This document shows, piece after piece, positions 1-10,000 of a stretch of 64,000 nucleotides of DNA (position 1 is the first letter of the stretch; each line of letters opens with the position of its first letter). Location: NCBI RefSeq assembly GCF_020639365.1, contig NZ_JAINUL010000001.1, positions 831,480 to 895,479 of the forward strand, in the 5' to 3' direction. The DNA comes from Streptomyces flavotricini. Lineage in GTDB: Bacteria > Actinomycetota > Actinomycetes > Streptomycetales > Streptomycetaceae. The notes beneath the pieces were generated by a model. The model was given only the letters and a program-made list of their open reading frames with translations. It was not told the DNA's origin and did not search any database. A program made the translations under genes and the position numbers.

Positions 1-1167
1 GCCGCGCCCGCGCCCGCCGAGCCGCCGCGGACCTCCGGCGTCCCGGGCCGGGCGGCCGCCCTGCACACCGCCCGACTGTCCGGCAACCGGCTGCTGAGCC
101 TGGCCGGCGCCACCAAGGAGGTCCGGCGGTTCACCTTCGACCTCGGCGAGGACGGCCCGGCGTACGAGACGGGCGACGCCCTGGGCGTCCGGCCGGTCAA
201 CTGCCCCGACCTGGTGACGGAATGGCTGGGCGCCACCGGCCTGGCCGGGGACGCCGAGGTCGCCGTACCCGGCCACGACCAGCCCATGCCCTTCGCCCGC
301 GCGCTGCACCGGCACCTCGACATCACCCGTGTCACGCCCGAGCTGCTGCGGTTCATCACCGAGCACACCGGCGACCGCAGGCTCCGGCAGTTGACGCGCC
401 CCGACAACAAGGACGGCCTCGCCCGCTGGATCTGGGGGCGCCAGCCCGTGGACATCGTGGCCGAGTTCCCGGTACGGCTCAGCGCCCAGGAATGGGCCGA
501 GCGCCTCAAACGGCTCCAGCCGCGCCTCTACTCCATATCCTCCAGCCCCCTCGTCGACCCGCGCGAGGTCAGCCTCACCGTCTCGGTGCTGCGTTACGAG
601 GGTCCGCGCCGCCACCCCCGCAAGGGGGTGGCCTCCACCTTCCTCGCCGACGCCGAACCGGGCGACCCCGTACCGCTGTTCGTCCAGCGCTCGGCGCACT
701 TCCGCCCACCCGCACGTCCCGAGACGCCGGCCGTGATGGTCGGCCCGGGGACCGGCATCGCCCCGTTCATGGGCTTCCTTGCACACCGTCGCGCCCTCGG
801 CCACCACGGCGGGAACTGGCTGTTCTTCGGCGAGCAGCGCCGGGCCACCGACTTCTACTACCGCGAGGAGCTGGAGGAACTGCACCGCCACGGCACGCTC
901 AGCCGTCTGGACCTGGCCTTCTCCCGCGACCAGCGGGCCAAGGTCTACGTCCAGGACCGGATGCGCGAACAGGGAGCCCAGTTGTGGTCCTGGCTCCGGG
1001 AGGGCGCCCACTTCTACGTGTGCGGGGACGCGAGCCGGATGGCCAGGGACGTGGACCGGGCGCTGCGGGACATCGCCATGGCCCACGGCGGCCTGGCCGA
1101 GGACGAGGCCGCCGCGTACCTGAAGCAGCTCTCCGCCGAGAAGCGGTACGCCCGCGACGTGTACTGA
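1..1167 (+). CDS. Flavoprotein reductase C-terminal part (CysJ / nitrate reductase fusion type), partial at 5' end
   Basis: The frame is open from base 1, so the start lies outside the window; 388 codons are visible. The part seen is the FAD/NADPH reductase half of a CysJ-like sulfite reductase flavoprotein. ETGDALGVRPVN opens the FAD domain, RLYSISSSPL is the FAD-binding RxYS motif, GPGTGIAPFMGF is the NADPH pyrophosphate loop, and HFYVCGDASRMARDV plus the terminal YARDVY are typical of the family. It would pass electrons from NADPH through FAD to FMN and a reductase partner. In Streptomyces this module is often fused behind a molybdopterin nitrate reductase, but the upstream part is not visible, so nitrate versus sulfite use is undecided. 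The neighbouring gene converges on it with only 25 bp between the stops. Confidence 0.88.
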   Translation, partial: AAPAPAEPPRTSGVPGRAAALHTARLSGNRLLSLAGATKEVRRFTFDLGEDGPAYETGDALGVRPVNCPDLVTEWLGATGLAGDAEVAVPGHDQPMPFARALHRHLDITRVTPELLRFITEHTGDRRLRQLTRPDNKDGLARWIWGRQPVDIVAEFPVRLSAQEWAERLKRLQPRLYSISSSPLVDPREVSLTVSVLRYEGPRRHPRKGVASTFLADAEPGDPVPLFVQRSAHFRPPARPETPAVMVGPGTGIAPFMGFLAHRRALGHHGGNWLFFGEQRRATDFYYREELEELHRHGTLSRLDLAFSRDQRAKVYVQDRMREQGAQLWSWLREGAHFYVCGDASRMARDVDRALRDIAMAHGGLAEDEAAAYLKQLSAEKRYARDVY

Positions 1168-1180
1168 CGGGCGGCGCCTC

Positions 1181-1470
1181 CCCGGCTGCCGGTCAGAACC
1201 AGGTGACGGTGAGGGGGAAGGTGGTGGTGGCGGTGGTCGGGGTGGAGTCGGTGGCGGTTGCGGTGATCTGGAGGGTTCCCGTGGTCCAGGGTTTGCCGGT
1301 GATGCGGCCGGTGTTGGTGTCGATGGTGAGGCCGAAGGGGAGTCCGGTGGCGGTGTAGTGGAGGGTGGGTTTGCCGTGGGTTTGCCTCCGGTGGTGGTGA
1401 GTTGGATGGTGCAGGTCTGGTTGAACTTGCAGGTCTGGGGGCCGGGGTCGGTCAGCTTCAGGTCACCGGG
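1181..1470 (-). repeat. Inverted repeat copy 1 (290 bp), partner at 22342-22631
   Basis: Read on the minus strand this block matches 22342-22631 on the plus strand without indels. I find one mismatch within the coding part (position 1280 versus 22532) and one just after the stop codon (1189 versus 22623). It encodes the last part of a Thr-Pro linker and a C-terminal Ig-like domain. The two copies lie about 21 kb apart in opposite orientation and flank the LysR gene and the whole biosynthetic operon. Confidence 0.95.
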
Positions 1471-2454
1471 CGTGGGCGTCGGCGTGGGGGTGGGGGTCGG
1501 CGTGGGGGTGGGGGTCGGCGTGGGGGTGGTTCCGCAGCCCGGGGTGGCATCCGGCGGCAGCGGGACCCGCCAGATCTGGGTGTCGTTCTCCGAGCCGACG
1601 AGCAGGCTCGTGCAGTCGAGGTAGGTCACCGTCTCGCCCTGCGACTGCGCCGGCAGGGCGACGTCCGCGAGCCTGGTCCCCGCGGTGTCGTACACGGAAG
1701 CCGTGTTCGCGCCCAGCGGCCCGCCGCTGCGCAGCGCGTACGAGGCGCCCGACGGCGAGAACGCGCCGTCGGTGGTGAAGACCGGCCCGGCCCGGACCGC
1801 GGTGAGCGTGTTGACCCGGCCGGTCTGCGGCGGCAGCGGGGCCTGGTACAACTGCCCCGCCGCGCCGATCTGCTTGCTCGCGACGTACAGCCTGCCGGTG
1901 CCGGGGTCCGCGAGCAGGGATTCGGCGTCGTGCGGGCCGTCGGCGTAGGCGAACCTGTAGGTCACCGGGGTGACGGTGGCGTCGGCGAGCCGGTCGGGCT
2001 CGGTGAAGGAGTGCACGAGGATCTCGGCGCGGCCGCTGAAGTTGTCCCCGATGTCGCCCACCAGGATCGCCGGGAGCCCGGCCGCGTCCTTGCCGATCGT
2101 GAGTCCTTCCCAGTCGGTGTTGCCCACGCCGGAAAGGGTGTAGGTGGCCTTGAGCCGGCCGGTCGCGTCCGTGCAGTCGACGGCGAAGACCTGGTTGGTG
2201 TTGCCGCTGTCGTTGACGGCGTAGAAGATGCCCGGGTGCTTGCGGCTCATGGCGAGCCCGCTGAGTTCTGCCATGCCGCCGGGCAGCGTGCACTCGCGTT
2301 CCGGGGCGAGCGCGGCGGCCGCGGCCCGGGCTCCGGGATCGGCGGCCGGGCCGGTGGCGGCTCCGGCGGCCTGCCATGCGGCGGCCGGCAGCACGGCGGC
2401 GAGGACCGCGGTCACGAGGGCGGCGACCCAAGGGGGTGTGAGGAGTCGAGACAT
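1193..2454 (-). CDS. Secreted beta-propeller-like (esterase-like/WD40-type) protein with C-terminal Ig domain, frameshifted
   Basis: From the ATG at 2454 the protein begins MSRLLTPPWVAALVTAVL, a signal peptide. About 270 residues with propeller-like repeats follow (PGGMAELSGLAMS, GNTDWEGLTIG, DGPHDAESLLADPGTGRLYV, QGETVTYLDCTSLLVG). Then come a Thr-Pro repeat linker and an Ig-like domain (GDLKLTDPGPQTCKFNQTC). At 1365-1386 an 11-bp tandem duplication shifts the frame. With one repeat unit removed the gene would encode 416 residues and end PLTVTWF at the TGA at 1193-1195. As sequenced, the shifted frame has no stop down to base 1 and runs antisense across the whole reductase gene. Function is unknown; an extracellular role is likely. 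A 12-bp perfect hairpin lies 3 nt upstream of the ATG. Confidence 0.72.
1365..1386 (-). repeat. 11-bp tandem duplication causing frameshift (copy 1)
   Basis: On the minus strand the unit GGCAAACCCAC occurs twice in a row, between the codons for TTG and LHYTATGLPFG of the Ig-like domain. Eleven is not a multiple of three. One unit keeps the domain in frame to a TGA; two units break it. The same duplication is present at 22426-22447. Confidence 0.95.
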
Positions 2455-2457
2455 GTC

Positions 2458-2484
2458 CACCATCTGATGGCACATCAGATGGTG
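2458..2484 (-). promoter_or_regulatory. Perfect 12-bp inverted repeat abutting the start codon of the propeller gene
   Basis: Arms CACCATCTGATG and CATCAGATGGTG are separated by 3 nt. The hairpin ends 3 nt before the ATG at 2454 and covers the position where a ribosome binding site would lie (GGTGG is inside the downstream arm). It could be a protein operator or an RNA hairpin that hides the ribosome binding site; the sequence does not decide which. Confidence 0.6.
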
Positions 2485-2575
2485 ATCGCCAGGCCCGGCG
2501 ACCCCCCGTTTGAGCATCGCTCAATGCCAAGGCGGCATATCTGGCCGAAACTCGGCGGCTTCCGCCGGCTTCCGA

Positions 2576-3469
2576 TCAGCGCGCCGGCTCCCGGACGGGG
2601 GCGTTGTGACGGGCGTGCGCGATGAACGCCCGGGCGGCGCGGGTCAGCGGCCGGCGGGCGTGCGCGATGCCTACCGGCCGCAGCAGCGGCGGGGTGAAGG
2701 AGCGGATCTCGGCGCGGCTGCCGAAGGCCCTCAGCACCACGTCCCGGTACCAGATGAGGGAGCCGCGGCCATCAATCACGCCGGTCACCCAGGCGAGCCG
2801 CTCGTCGACTTCGAACGCGGGCACGGGACGGACCCCGAGGCAGCTGAACATGGCCTCCATCTCGGTGCGCCGCCCGGTGCCCGGGGTCGGCAGGACCATC
2901 GGCAGGCCGTCGAGCAGCCGGAACGGCACCGGGTCGGGCAGACGGGCACCGAAGGGCGAGACCAGAACCACCTCGCGCTCCTGGATGTGGTGCGTGGAGA
3001 GCTCCTTGTCGACCGGCAGGTCGACCAGCGCCAACTCCGACTTCCCGTCCATGAGTTCCTGTACGAGTGGCTCCCGGCCGTCGTGCTGGTGCAGGCGCAC
3101 CTGCACGCCGGGGTGGCGCGCCGTGAACGCCGGGACCAGCTCGGAGGCCAGGTCCAAGGCCAGGGTGGGCGTGGTGACGAGGGTGAGGGTGACCAGCCCG
3201 CCCTTGCCGTTCGGCGTCCCGACGTCGTCGATGGCGTCCACCGCGTCGAGCACGGTGCGGGCCAGCCGGACCACCCGGGTGCCTTCGGGGGTGAGGTCCA
3301 CCCCTCTGCCCCGGCGGGCGAGGAGCTCGACGCCGAGATCGCGCTCCATGGCCTGGACGGCCCTCGACAGGGCGGACTGGGCAACGAAGACCGAGGCCGC
3401 CGCGCCGGTGATGGAACCGCAGTCCGCGACGGCGACGAGGTAACGAAGCTGCGCGAGTGTGGGGGTCAT
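2576..3469 (-). CDS. LysR-family transcriptional regulator
   Basis: The product has 297 residues from the ATG at 3469. The N-terminal winged helix-turn-helix is clear (TLAQLRYLVAVADCGSITGA, then AQSALSRAVQAMERDLG and LLARRGRGVDLTPEG). It is followed by the two-lobed LysR substrate-binding domain from about residue 90 (VTLTLVTTPTLALDL, LALVDLPVD, MVLPTPGTGRRTEMEAMF). It is divergent from the large biosynthetic operon, with about 600 bp between the starts, the usual arrangement for a LysR protein controlling its neighbour. A 22-bp palindrome at 3579-3600 is a candidate operator. The inducer cannot be read from the sequence. Control of the PKS operon is inference from position only. Confidence 0.9.
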   Translation of the reverse strand: MTPTLAQLRYLVAVADCGSITGAAASVFVAQSALSRAVQAMERDLGVELLARRGRGVDLTPEGTRVVRLARTVLDAVDAIDDVGTPNGKGGLVTLTLVTTPTLALDLASELVPAFTARHPGVQVRLHQHDGREPLVQELMDGKSELALVDLPVDKELSTHHIQEREVVLVSPFGARLPDPVPFRLLDGLPMVLPTPGTGRRTEMEAMFSCLGVRPVPAFEVDERLAWVTGVIDGRGSLIWYRDVVLRAFGSRAEIRSFTPPLLRPVGIAHARRPLTRAARAFIAHARHNAPVREPAR

Positions 3470-3578
3470 GACCGGACGGTAACCGCGCGAGGTTGACCCC
3501 GTAAGGGGCGCCATGGTGAACAACTGCCCGAATTTTGCCGGGTGTTCATGCTCCAGGGGCGCCGAGGCATACCGGCCG

Positions 3579-3600
3579 GGCATGAGCCCCGGCTCATGCC
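3579..3600. promoter_or_regulatory. 22-bp palindrome, candidate operator
   Basis: Arms GGCATGAGCC and GGCTCATGCC are perfect reverse complements separated by two bases. It lies 110 bp upstream of the LysR start and about 470 bp upstream of the PKS start, in non-coding sequence. No poly-T follows on either strand, which argues for a protein-binding site rather than a terminator. Confidence 0.5.
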
Positions 3601-3750
3601 GCCGCTCGGGCGCCGCCGCGCCGGCGCCCGCCCGGACGGAGAACACCGCAGGTCGGCGGCCTGGCGGGAGCCCCCAGGTGATGCTCGCGGGGCGCCCCGG
3701 GGCCGCCCGATAACTCTCCGGTACGTGAAGGACCTTACTCCGCATGGCCG

Positions 3751-3779
3751 TTGACAGTGCACGGCGACCACCGCACGAT
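3751..3779 (+). promoter_or_regulatory. Possible promoter for the biosynthetic operon
   Basis: TTGACA at 3751-3756 matches the -35 consensus and CACGAT at 3774-3779 is a weak -10 at 17-bp spacing. If real, the leader before the GTG at 4073 would be about 290 nt. The -10 match is poor, so this is tentative. Confidence 0.3.
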
Positions 3780-4072
3780 GCATCCCGGCGTCAGGGGAAT
3801 TGACCACCGTTCAAGCCCGTCCCACCCAGACGGGTCGCCCGGCCACCCGTACCGGCGGGGAACTGCCTGCGCGCGTTCCCCGCTGCCCCCGCTCGGCCCG
3901 CTCGCCCCTGCGCCCCCGCCCGTCCCCGCTCACCCCTGTGCCCCCGCAGGCCCCGTACCCGGCTCACCCCTTCCGCCCCTGCGCCCCGGCTCGCCCGGGG
4001 GTGTACCGCCACGCCTCGCCCGTCCCCTGCGCAACCGGCGACATGTGACACAGCACTCGATGAGGAGCGCCC

Positions 4073-7000
4073 GTGACCCCCCAGCCCACGCCGTCCCCCC
4101 ACACCGGCGAACCGTCCCCGCGGCCGGCCGCCCCGCGCGATCTGGTGATCGCGTTGAGCCCCTTCGAAGAGCCGCGGCCCCGGATCGTGATCGCCGCCGA
4201 GCGGGCGGGCAGCCTCGGGCTGCTCGACCTCGGCCGGGACCCCGACCCCGCGCGGGCCGCCTTCACGGAGCTCGCCCGAAGGCTCGGCCCCGGTCGGTGC
4301 TACGGCGTACGGGTGCCCGCCGGCTGCCCGCTCGGGCCACAGCAGCTGCCCTCCGAGGTGGACACGGTGCTGCTCGCCGACCCCGCCGAGCACACCCCGG
4401 AGCGGGTCGCCGGCTGGGCGGCGGCGCCCGGGCGGCCGCGCGTCTGGGCCGAGGCCACCGACCCGGCGCAGGTCTGGGCCGAGGCCACCGACCCGGCGCA
4501 GGCCGGGGCCGCGGTGTCCGCCGGGGCCGGGGCGGTCGTTGCCAAGGGGCACGAGTCCGGTGGCCGGGTGGGCGGCGCCACCACCTTCGTCCTGGTCCAG
4601 CAGCTGCTCGCCGACCCCGGCATCCGTGTGCCCGTCGTGGCCCGCGGCGGGATCGGCCCGCACACGGCGGCCGCGGCCGTCGCGGGCGGAGCCTCCGGCG
4701 TGCTGGTCGACGTACAACTGGCCCTGACGACCGAGGGCGAAGCCGGGCTGCCCATCGAAGTGGCGGCCGCGATCAGGACGATGGACGGATCGGAGACCCG
4801 GCTGGTCGACGGCCACCGGGTGTACGCACGGCCCGATCTGCCCTCGCCGCAGGGTCCGGCCGCTGCCCTGCTCGGGGCCCGGGACCTGCGTACGCAGCTG
4901 CTGCCCGTCGGCCAGGACGGAGCCGCCGCGGCCCGGCTCGCCGCGCGCCACCGCACGACCGGCGGTGTGCTCCGGGCCGTCCGGGCCTCCGTCACCGGTC
5001 ATCTGGCGGCCGTGGTGCGGGCCCGGCCGCTCATGGCGGCCCGGCCCGTCGCCCAGGGACCGATGACCCGGGTCAGCGACCAGGCCGCCTTCGCGGAGGC
5101 GGTGGCCGCCGCGGGCGGGATCCCGTACCTGGCGCTGGCCGTCATGGAGGGGCCGGACGTACGGCGTCTGCTGGCCGAGACCGCCGAGCGGCTCGGGGAC
5201 CGGCCCTGGGGCGTGGGCCTGCTCGGCTTCGCCCCGCCCGAGCTGCGCAGGGAACAGCTGGCCGCCGTGGCCGGGACCCGGCCGCCGTACGCGATCATCG
5301 CCGGCGGCACCCCGGCGCAGGCGGCCCCGCTGGAGGCCGCAGGGACGCTGACCCATCTCCACGTGCCCTCGCCGGGCCTCCTGGAGCGGTATCTCGCCGA
5401 AGGTGCACGGCGGTTCGTGTTCGAGGGGCTGGAGTGCGGCGGCCATGTCGGGCCGCGCGCCTCGTTCCCGCTGTGGGAGGAGCAGATCGAGCGCCTCCTC
5501 GGCTGTTCCGAACCGGCCTCCCTGGACGTGCTGTTCGCCGGTGGGATCCACGACGAGCGCTCCGCGGCCATGGCCGTCGCGGCCGCCGCCCCGCTGGCGG
5601 AGCGAGGCGCCCGGATCGGCGTACTGATGGGCACGGCCTACCTGTTCACCGAGGAGGCCGTGGCCGCGGGCGCGGTCACGCCCCGGTTCCAACGGGCGGC
5701 GGTGGAGTGCGCGGACACCGTACTGCTGCACACCGCGCCCGGCCATGCCACGCGCTGCGCGGACACGCCGTACGCCCACACCTTCGAGGAGACCCGGCAG
5801 CGGCTCGCACAGGGCGGGACCGAGCCGCGCGAGATGTGGGAGGAGCTGGAGCGGCTGAACCTGGGGCGGCTGAGGATCGCCAGCAAGGGGCTGCGCCGGG
5901 GCGAGACGGCGGAGTTGGAGACCGTGGACGAGGAACGGCAGTACGCGGACGGCCTGTTCATGCTGGGGCAGGCCGCCACCCTGCGAGACGGGACGACGAC
6001 GGTCGCCGCCCTGCACGCCCAGGTGACCCGGGGCGCGACGGAGTTGCTGGAGCGGCGGGCCCGGGACATCGGCGCCGGGGCCGCCGCGGAAGGGGCCTCG
6101 GGCGGGGCCGCCGACCCGCTCGACATCGCCATCGTCGGGATGGCCTGCGCCTATCCGGGCGCACCCGACCTCGCCGCGTACTGGGCGCAGGTCCTGGCCG
6201 GGCGGGACGCGGTGACCGAGGTCCCCGCCGAGCGCTGGGACCCGGCGCTCTACTACGACGCCGACCCGGCGCGGGCCGGCGAGCGCACCCCCTCGCGCTG
6301 GGGCGGGTTCCTGGACCCGGTGCCCTTCGACGCCCTCGCGCACGGGATCCCGCCGTCCTCGCTGGCCGGGATCGAGCCCGTGCAGCTGCTGGCCCTGGAG
6401 ATCTCGGCGCGGGCCCTCAAGGACGCCGGTTACGGCAAGGAGCGGGAGTTCGACCGCTCGCGGACCTCGGTGGTCTTCGGCGCCGAGGCCGGTACCGAGC
6501 TGGCGGGCGCGTACGGGCTGCGAGCGCTGCATCCCGCCTACCTCGGGGAGCTGCCGCCCGCCCTGGACGAACAGCTCCCCCGACTGACCGAGGACTCCTT
6601 TCCCGGGATCCTCGCCAATGTGATCGCGGGCCGGGTGGCCAACCGGCTCGACCTCGGAGGGGCGAACTGCACGGTCGATGCCGCGTGCGCCTCGTCGCTG
6701 GCCGCGCTGGACCTGGCCTGTCGACAACTGCGCGATGGTGACAGCGACATGGTGCTGTGCGGAGGCGCCGACGTGCACAACGGGATCAACGACTACCTGC
6801 TGTTCGCCTCGGTCCGCGCCCTCTCGCCGGGCGGGCGCTGCCGGCCCTTCGACGCCGCGGCCGACGGGATCGCGCTCGGCGAGGGCGTGGGCGCGCTGGT
6901 GCTGAAGCGGCTCGCGGACGCGGAGCGGGACGGCGACCGGGTGTACGCGGTGATCAAGGCGGTCGGGGCGTCCAGCGACGGCCGCTCCCTGGGGCTGACC

Positions 7001-10000
7001 GCGCCGCGGCCGGAGGGACAGCGGCGGGCACTGGAGCGGGCCTACGCGCGGGCGGGGATCTCACCGGGCGAGGTGGGGCTGGTCGAGGCGCACGGTACGG
7101 GCACGGTGGTCGGCGACAGCACCGAACTGGGCGTGCTCGAAGCGGTGTTCACCGAGGCCGGGGCCCAGGCGGGCGCGTGCGCGCTGGGCTCGGTGAAATC
7201 GCAGCTGGGGCACACCAAGTGCGCGGCGGGTATGGCCGGGCTGATCAAGGCGGCCCGTGCGGTGCATTCGGGGGTCCGGCCGCCGACGCTGCACATCGAC
7301 CGGCCGAATCCGGCCTGGCGGGCCGAGAGCAGCCCGTTCGCCTTCGACACCGAGGCCCGGCCGTGGGCGGTACCGGTGGAGCGGCGGATCGCGGGCGTGA
7401 GCGCGTTCGGCTTCGGCGGCACCAACTACCACGCCGTGCTGTCCGGTTACGCGGGCGCCGAGGAGCCTGAGCAGGGCCGGGAGGAGTGGCCGGCGGAGCT
7501 GTTCTGCTTCCGCGGCGAGGACCGGCGGGCGGCCGGGCGGGCGATGGCCCGGCTCGCGGCGCGGCTGGAGCAGAACGACGCGGCCGGGCGGCCGTGGGCG
7601 CTGCGGGACCTGGCCGCGGAGGCGGGCTCCGGCTCGGGGCCGGTGCGGGTGGCGGTCGTGGCCGGCGACCTGGACGAGCTGGCGGCCCGGCTGGAGCGGG
7701 CCCGGGGGTTCACCGCGGGTGACGGGGTCCACGTACGGGAGGAGTCGGCGGACCCGGGGCAGGTGGCGTTCCTCTTCCCCGGGCAGGGCAGCCAGCAGGT
7801 GCGCATGCTGGGCGAGTTGTACGCGGCGTTCCCGGGGCTGCGGGTCCTGCTGGACGACGCTCCGGGCGCGGTGGTATCGGCCGTCTTCCCACCGGGGGCG
7901 TTCACGGCGCAGGCGCGGGCCGCGCAGCGGGCGGCGGTCACGGACACCCGGACCGCCCAGCCGGCGCTGGGGCTGACCGGTGCGGCGGCGCACCTGCTGC
8001 TGGGGCGGCTCGGCGTACGGCCGGACTGCGTGGCGGGGCATTCGTACGGGGAGCTCACCGCCCTGTGGGCGGCCGGGGTGTACGACACGGAGACCCTGCT
8101 GCGGCTGAGCACGCGCCGGGCCGAGGCGATCCTGACGGCCGCCGGGGAGGACCCGGGGGCGATGGCGGCGGTGTCGGCGGCGCCGGAGGAGGTCCGCGAG
8201 CTCGTGGAACGCGCCGGGTGCGTGGTGGCCAACCACAACGCGCCGCGGCAGTGCGCGGTCTCGGGGCCGAAGGCGGCGGTCACCGTGGCCGTGGAGTCGC
8301 TGCACGCGGCGGGCGTCTCGGCGCAGCTCCTGCCGGTGGCCTGCGCGTTCCACAGCCCGGTGGTCGCGCGGGCGGCGACCGCACTGGCAACCGAGCTGGC
8401 CGGGACGGCGCTCGCCGACGCCGCCGTCCCGGTCTGGTCGAACACGACGGCGGCTCCGTACCCGCAGGAAGCTGATGCCGTACGAGGTCTCCTCTCCCGG
8501 CAGGTCGCGGAGCCGGTCCGGTTCGTGGACCAGGTGGAGGCCATGTACGCGGCCGGTGTCCGGACCTTCGTGGAAGCGGGCCCGGGCCGGGTCCTGTCGG
8601 GCCTGGTGGGCAGGATCCTCGCCGACCGCCCCCACACGGTGGTCCCGCTGGACGTCCCGGGCGAGCACGGGCTGACCCGGCTGGTCACGGCCCTGGCCGA
8701 ACTGGCCGCCGCCGGCGTGCCGATCACCCCGGAGCCCCTGTTCCGCGGCCGCACCGCCCCCCTCCCGGACCGGGCCCCCCGCCGCCCGGGCTGGCTGGTC
8801 GACGGCCACCTGATCCGTACGGCCGCGGGAACGCCGATCCCGGGCGGTCTGCGGCCCCCGCTCCGCGTCGAGGCCCCCGCCCGGGCGCCGGGGGCGGGGG
8901 CGGGCCTCACCCCGCACCCCGTGCATACGGCGACCGCCCCGGCACGGCACACGGAGCGGGCGGCCTCCACCGCCGCGCACGCGCCGCACGCCGGGAAGCA
9001 GGCTCCCGCCCTGGCCGGGCCGGCCGGAGACGCGGCTCCCCTCGCTCCCGGACGCGCACCGGCGTCCGGGGGCACCCCCGGCCCGTATGCGGCGACCGGT
9101 GCGGCCGACTCGGCGTGGCCCGCGGCGGACACGGCGTCCGCGGGGGGGCCCGCGGCGGACACGGCGTCCGCGGGGGCCGCGCCGGGCACCGCGTGGCACG
9201 CGGCCCCGGATGCCGCTCCCGCGCCCGGGTACGCGGTGCCGGCGCCCGACCGGCGCCAGGAGGCAGTACTGGAGTACCTGCGCGGCTCGCGCGAGCTGAT
9301 CGAGGCCCAGAGGGCCGTCCTGCTCGGCTACCTGGGAACCACCGTGGCCCCGGCCGGTGTACCGGCCGGACTCGACGCCACGGCAGCCCCGACGGACGCG
9401 CAGGCCCGGCCGGGCACCGGCGAGGCATCCACGAACGGCCAAGGGGCCGCAGGCGGCCGGGCATGGCCCGGCGCCCGGGAGATCGGCACCAACGGTCACG
9501 GGCCGGCCGGCCTTGCGGGCCCCGCCGGGTGGGCGGCTGCGACGGGCGCCCCGGCCTGGCCCGGCGTCGGGGAAGCCGGCGCGAACGGCCACGGGCCGGC
9601 CGGTGTTGCCGGGGCGGGTGCCGAAGGGCGGCTCGACGGGGCGGAGTCGGCGGCGGACGCAGACGGCTTTGCCCCCGCGGGCGACCGAGGTCCTGGGGCG
9701 CAGGTCGGGGCGGGCTCCGCGGAGGAGGTGATGGACGCCGTTCTGGAGATCGTCCACTCCCGGACCGGATACCCGAGGGACATGCTCGACCCCGAACTGG
9801 ACCTGGAGGCCGACCTCTCCATCGACTCCATCAAGCGGGTCGAGATCATCGGCGCTCTCGCCGACAGGATCGGGCTTCCCACCGACCCCGGCGGCTCCGC
9901 CGAGTCGGCCGTGGAGGAGCTGTCCCGGATCAAGACCCTGCGCGGCATCGTCGAATGGGTCACCACGCACGCCGGCGGGTCCGCTCCGGCCCCGGCAGCG

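Larger units (their letters stand above)
3470..4072. other. 603-bp intergenic region between lysR and the biosynthetic operon
   Basis: No convincing coding sequence: the frames that stay open here lack start/RBS support and are proline/arginine-rich by-products of GC content. It holds the palindrome at 3579-3600, a possible sigma-70 type promoter near 3751-3779, a TGAACA/TGTTCA pair at about 3515-3549, and a clear ribosome binding site GAGGAG just before the GTG at 4073. Confidence 0.7.

Noticed and set aside
1..2454. Continuous open frame on the minus strand from 2454 to the window edge
   Set aside because: It arises only because the 11-bp duplication shifts the left flanking gene into a frame antisense to the reductase gene; it is not a real fused protein.
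3791..6778. 995-codon open frame antisense to the first PKS gene, and a 1494-codon one at 7061-11545
   Set aside because: Both are by-products of high GC at third codon positions; they are antisense to a PKS with intact domains and their products have no recognisable folds.
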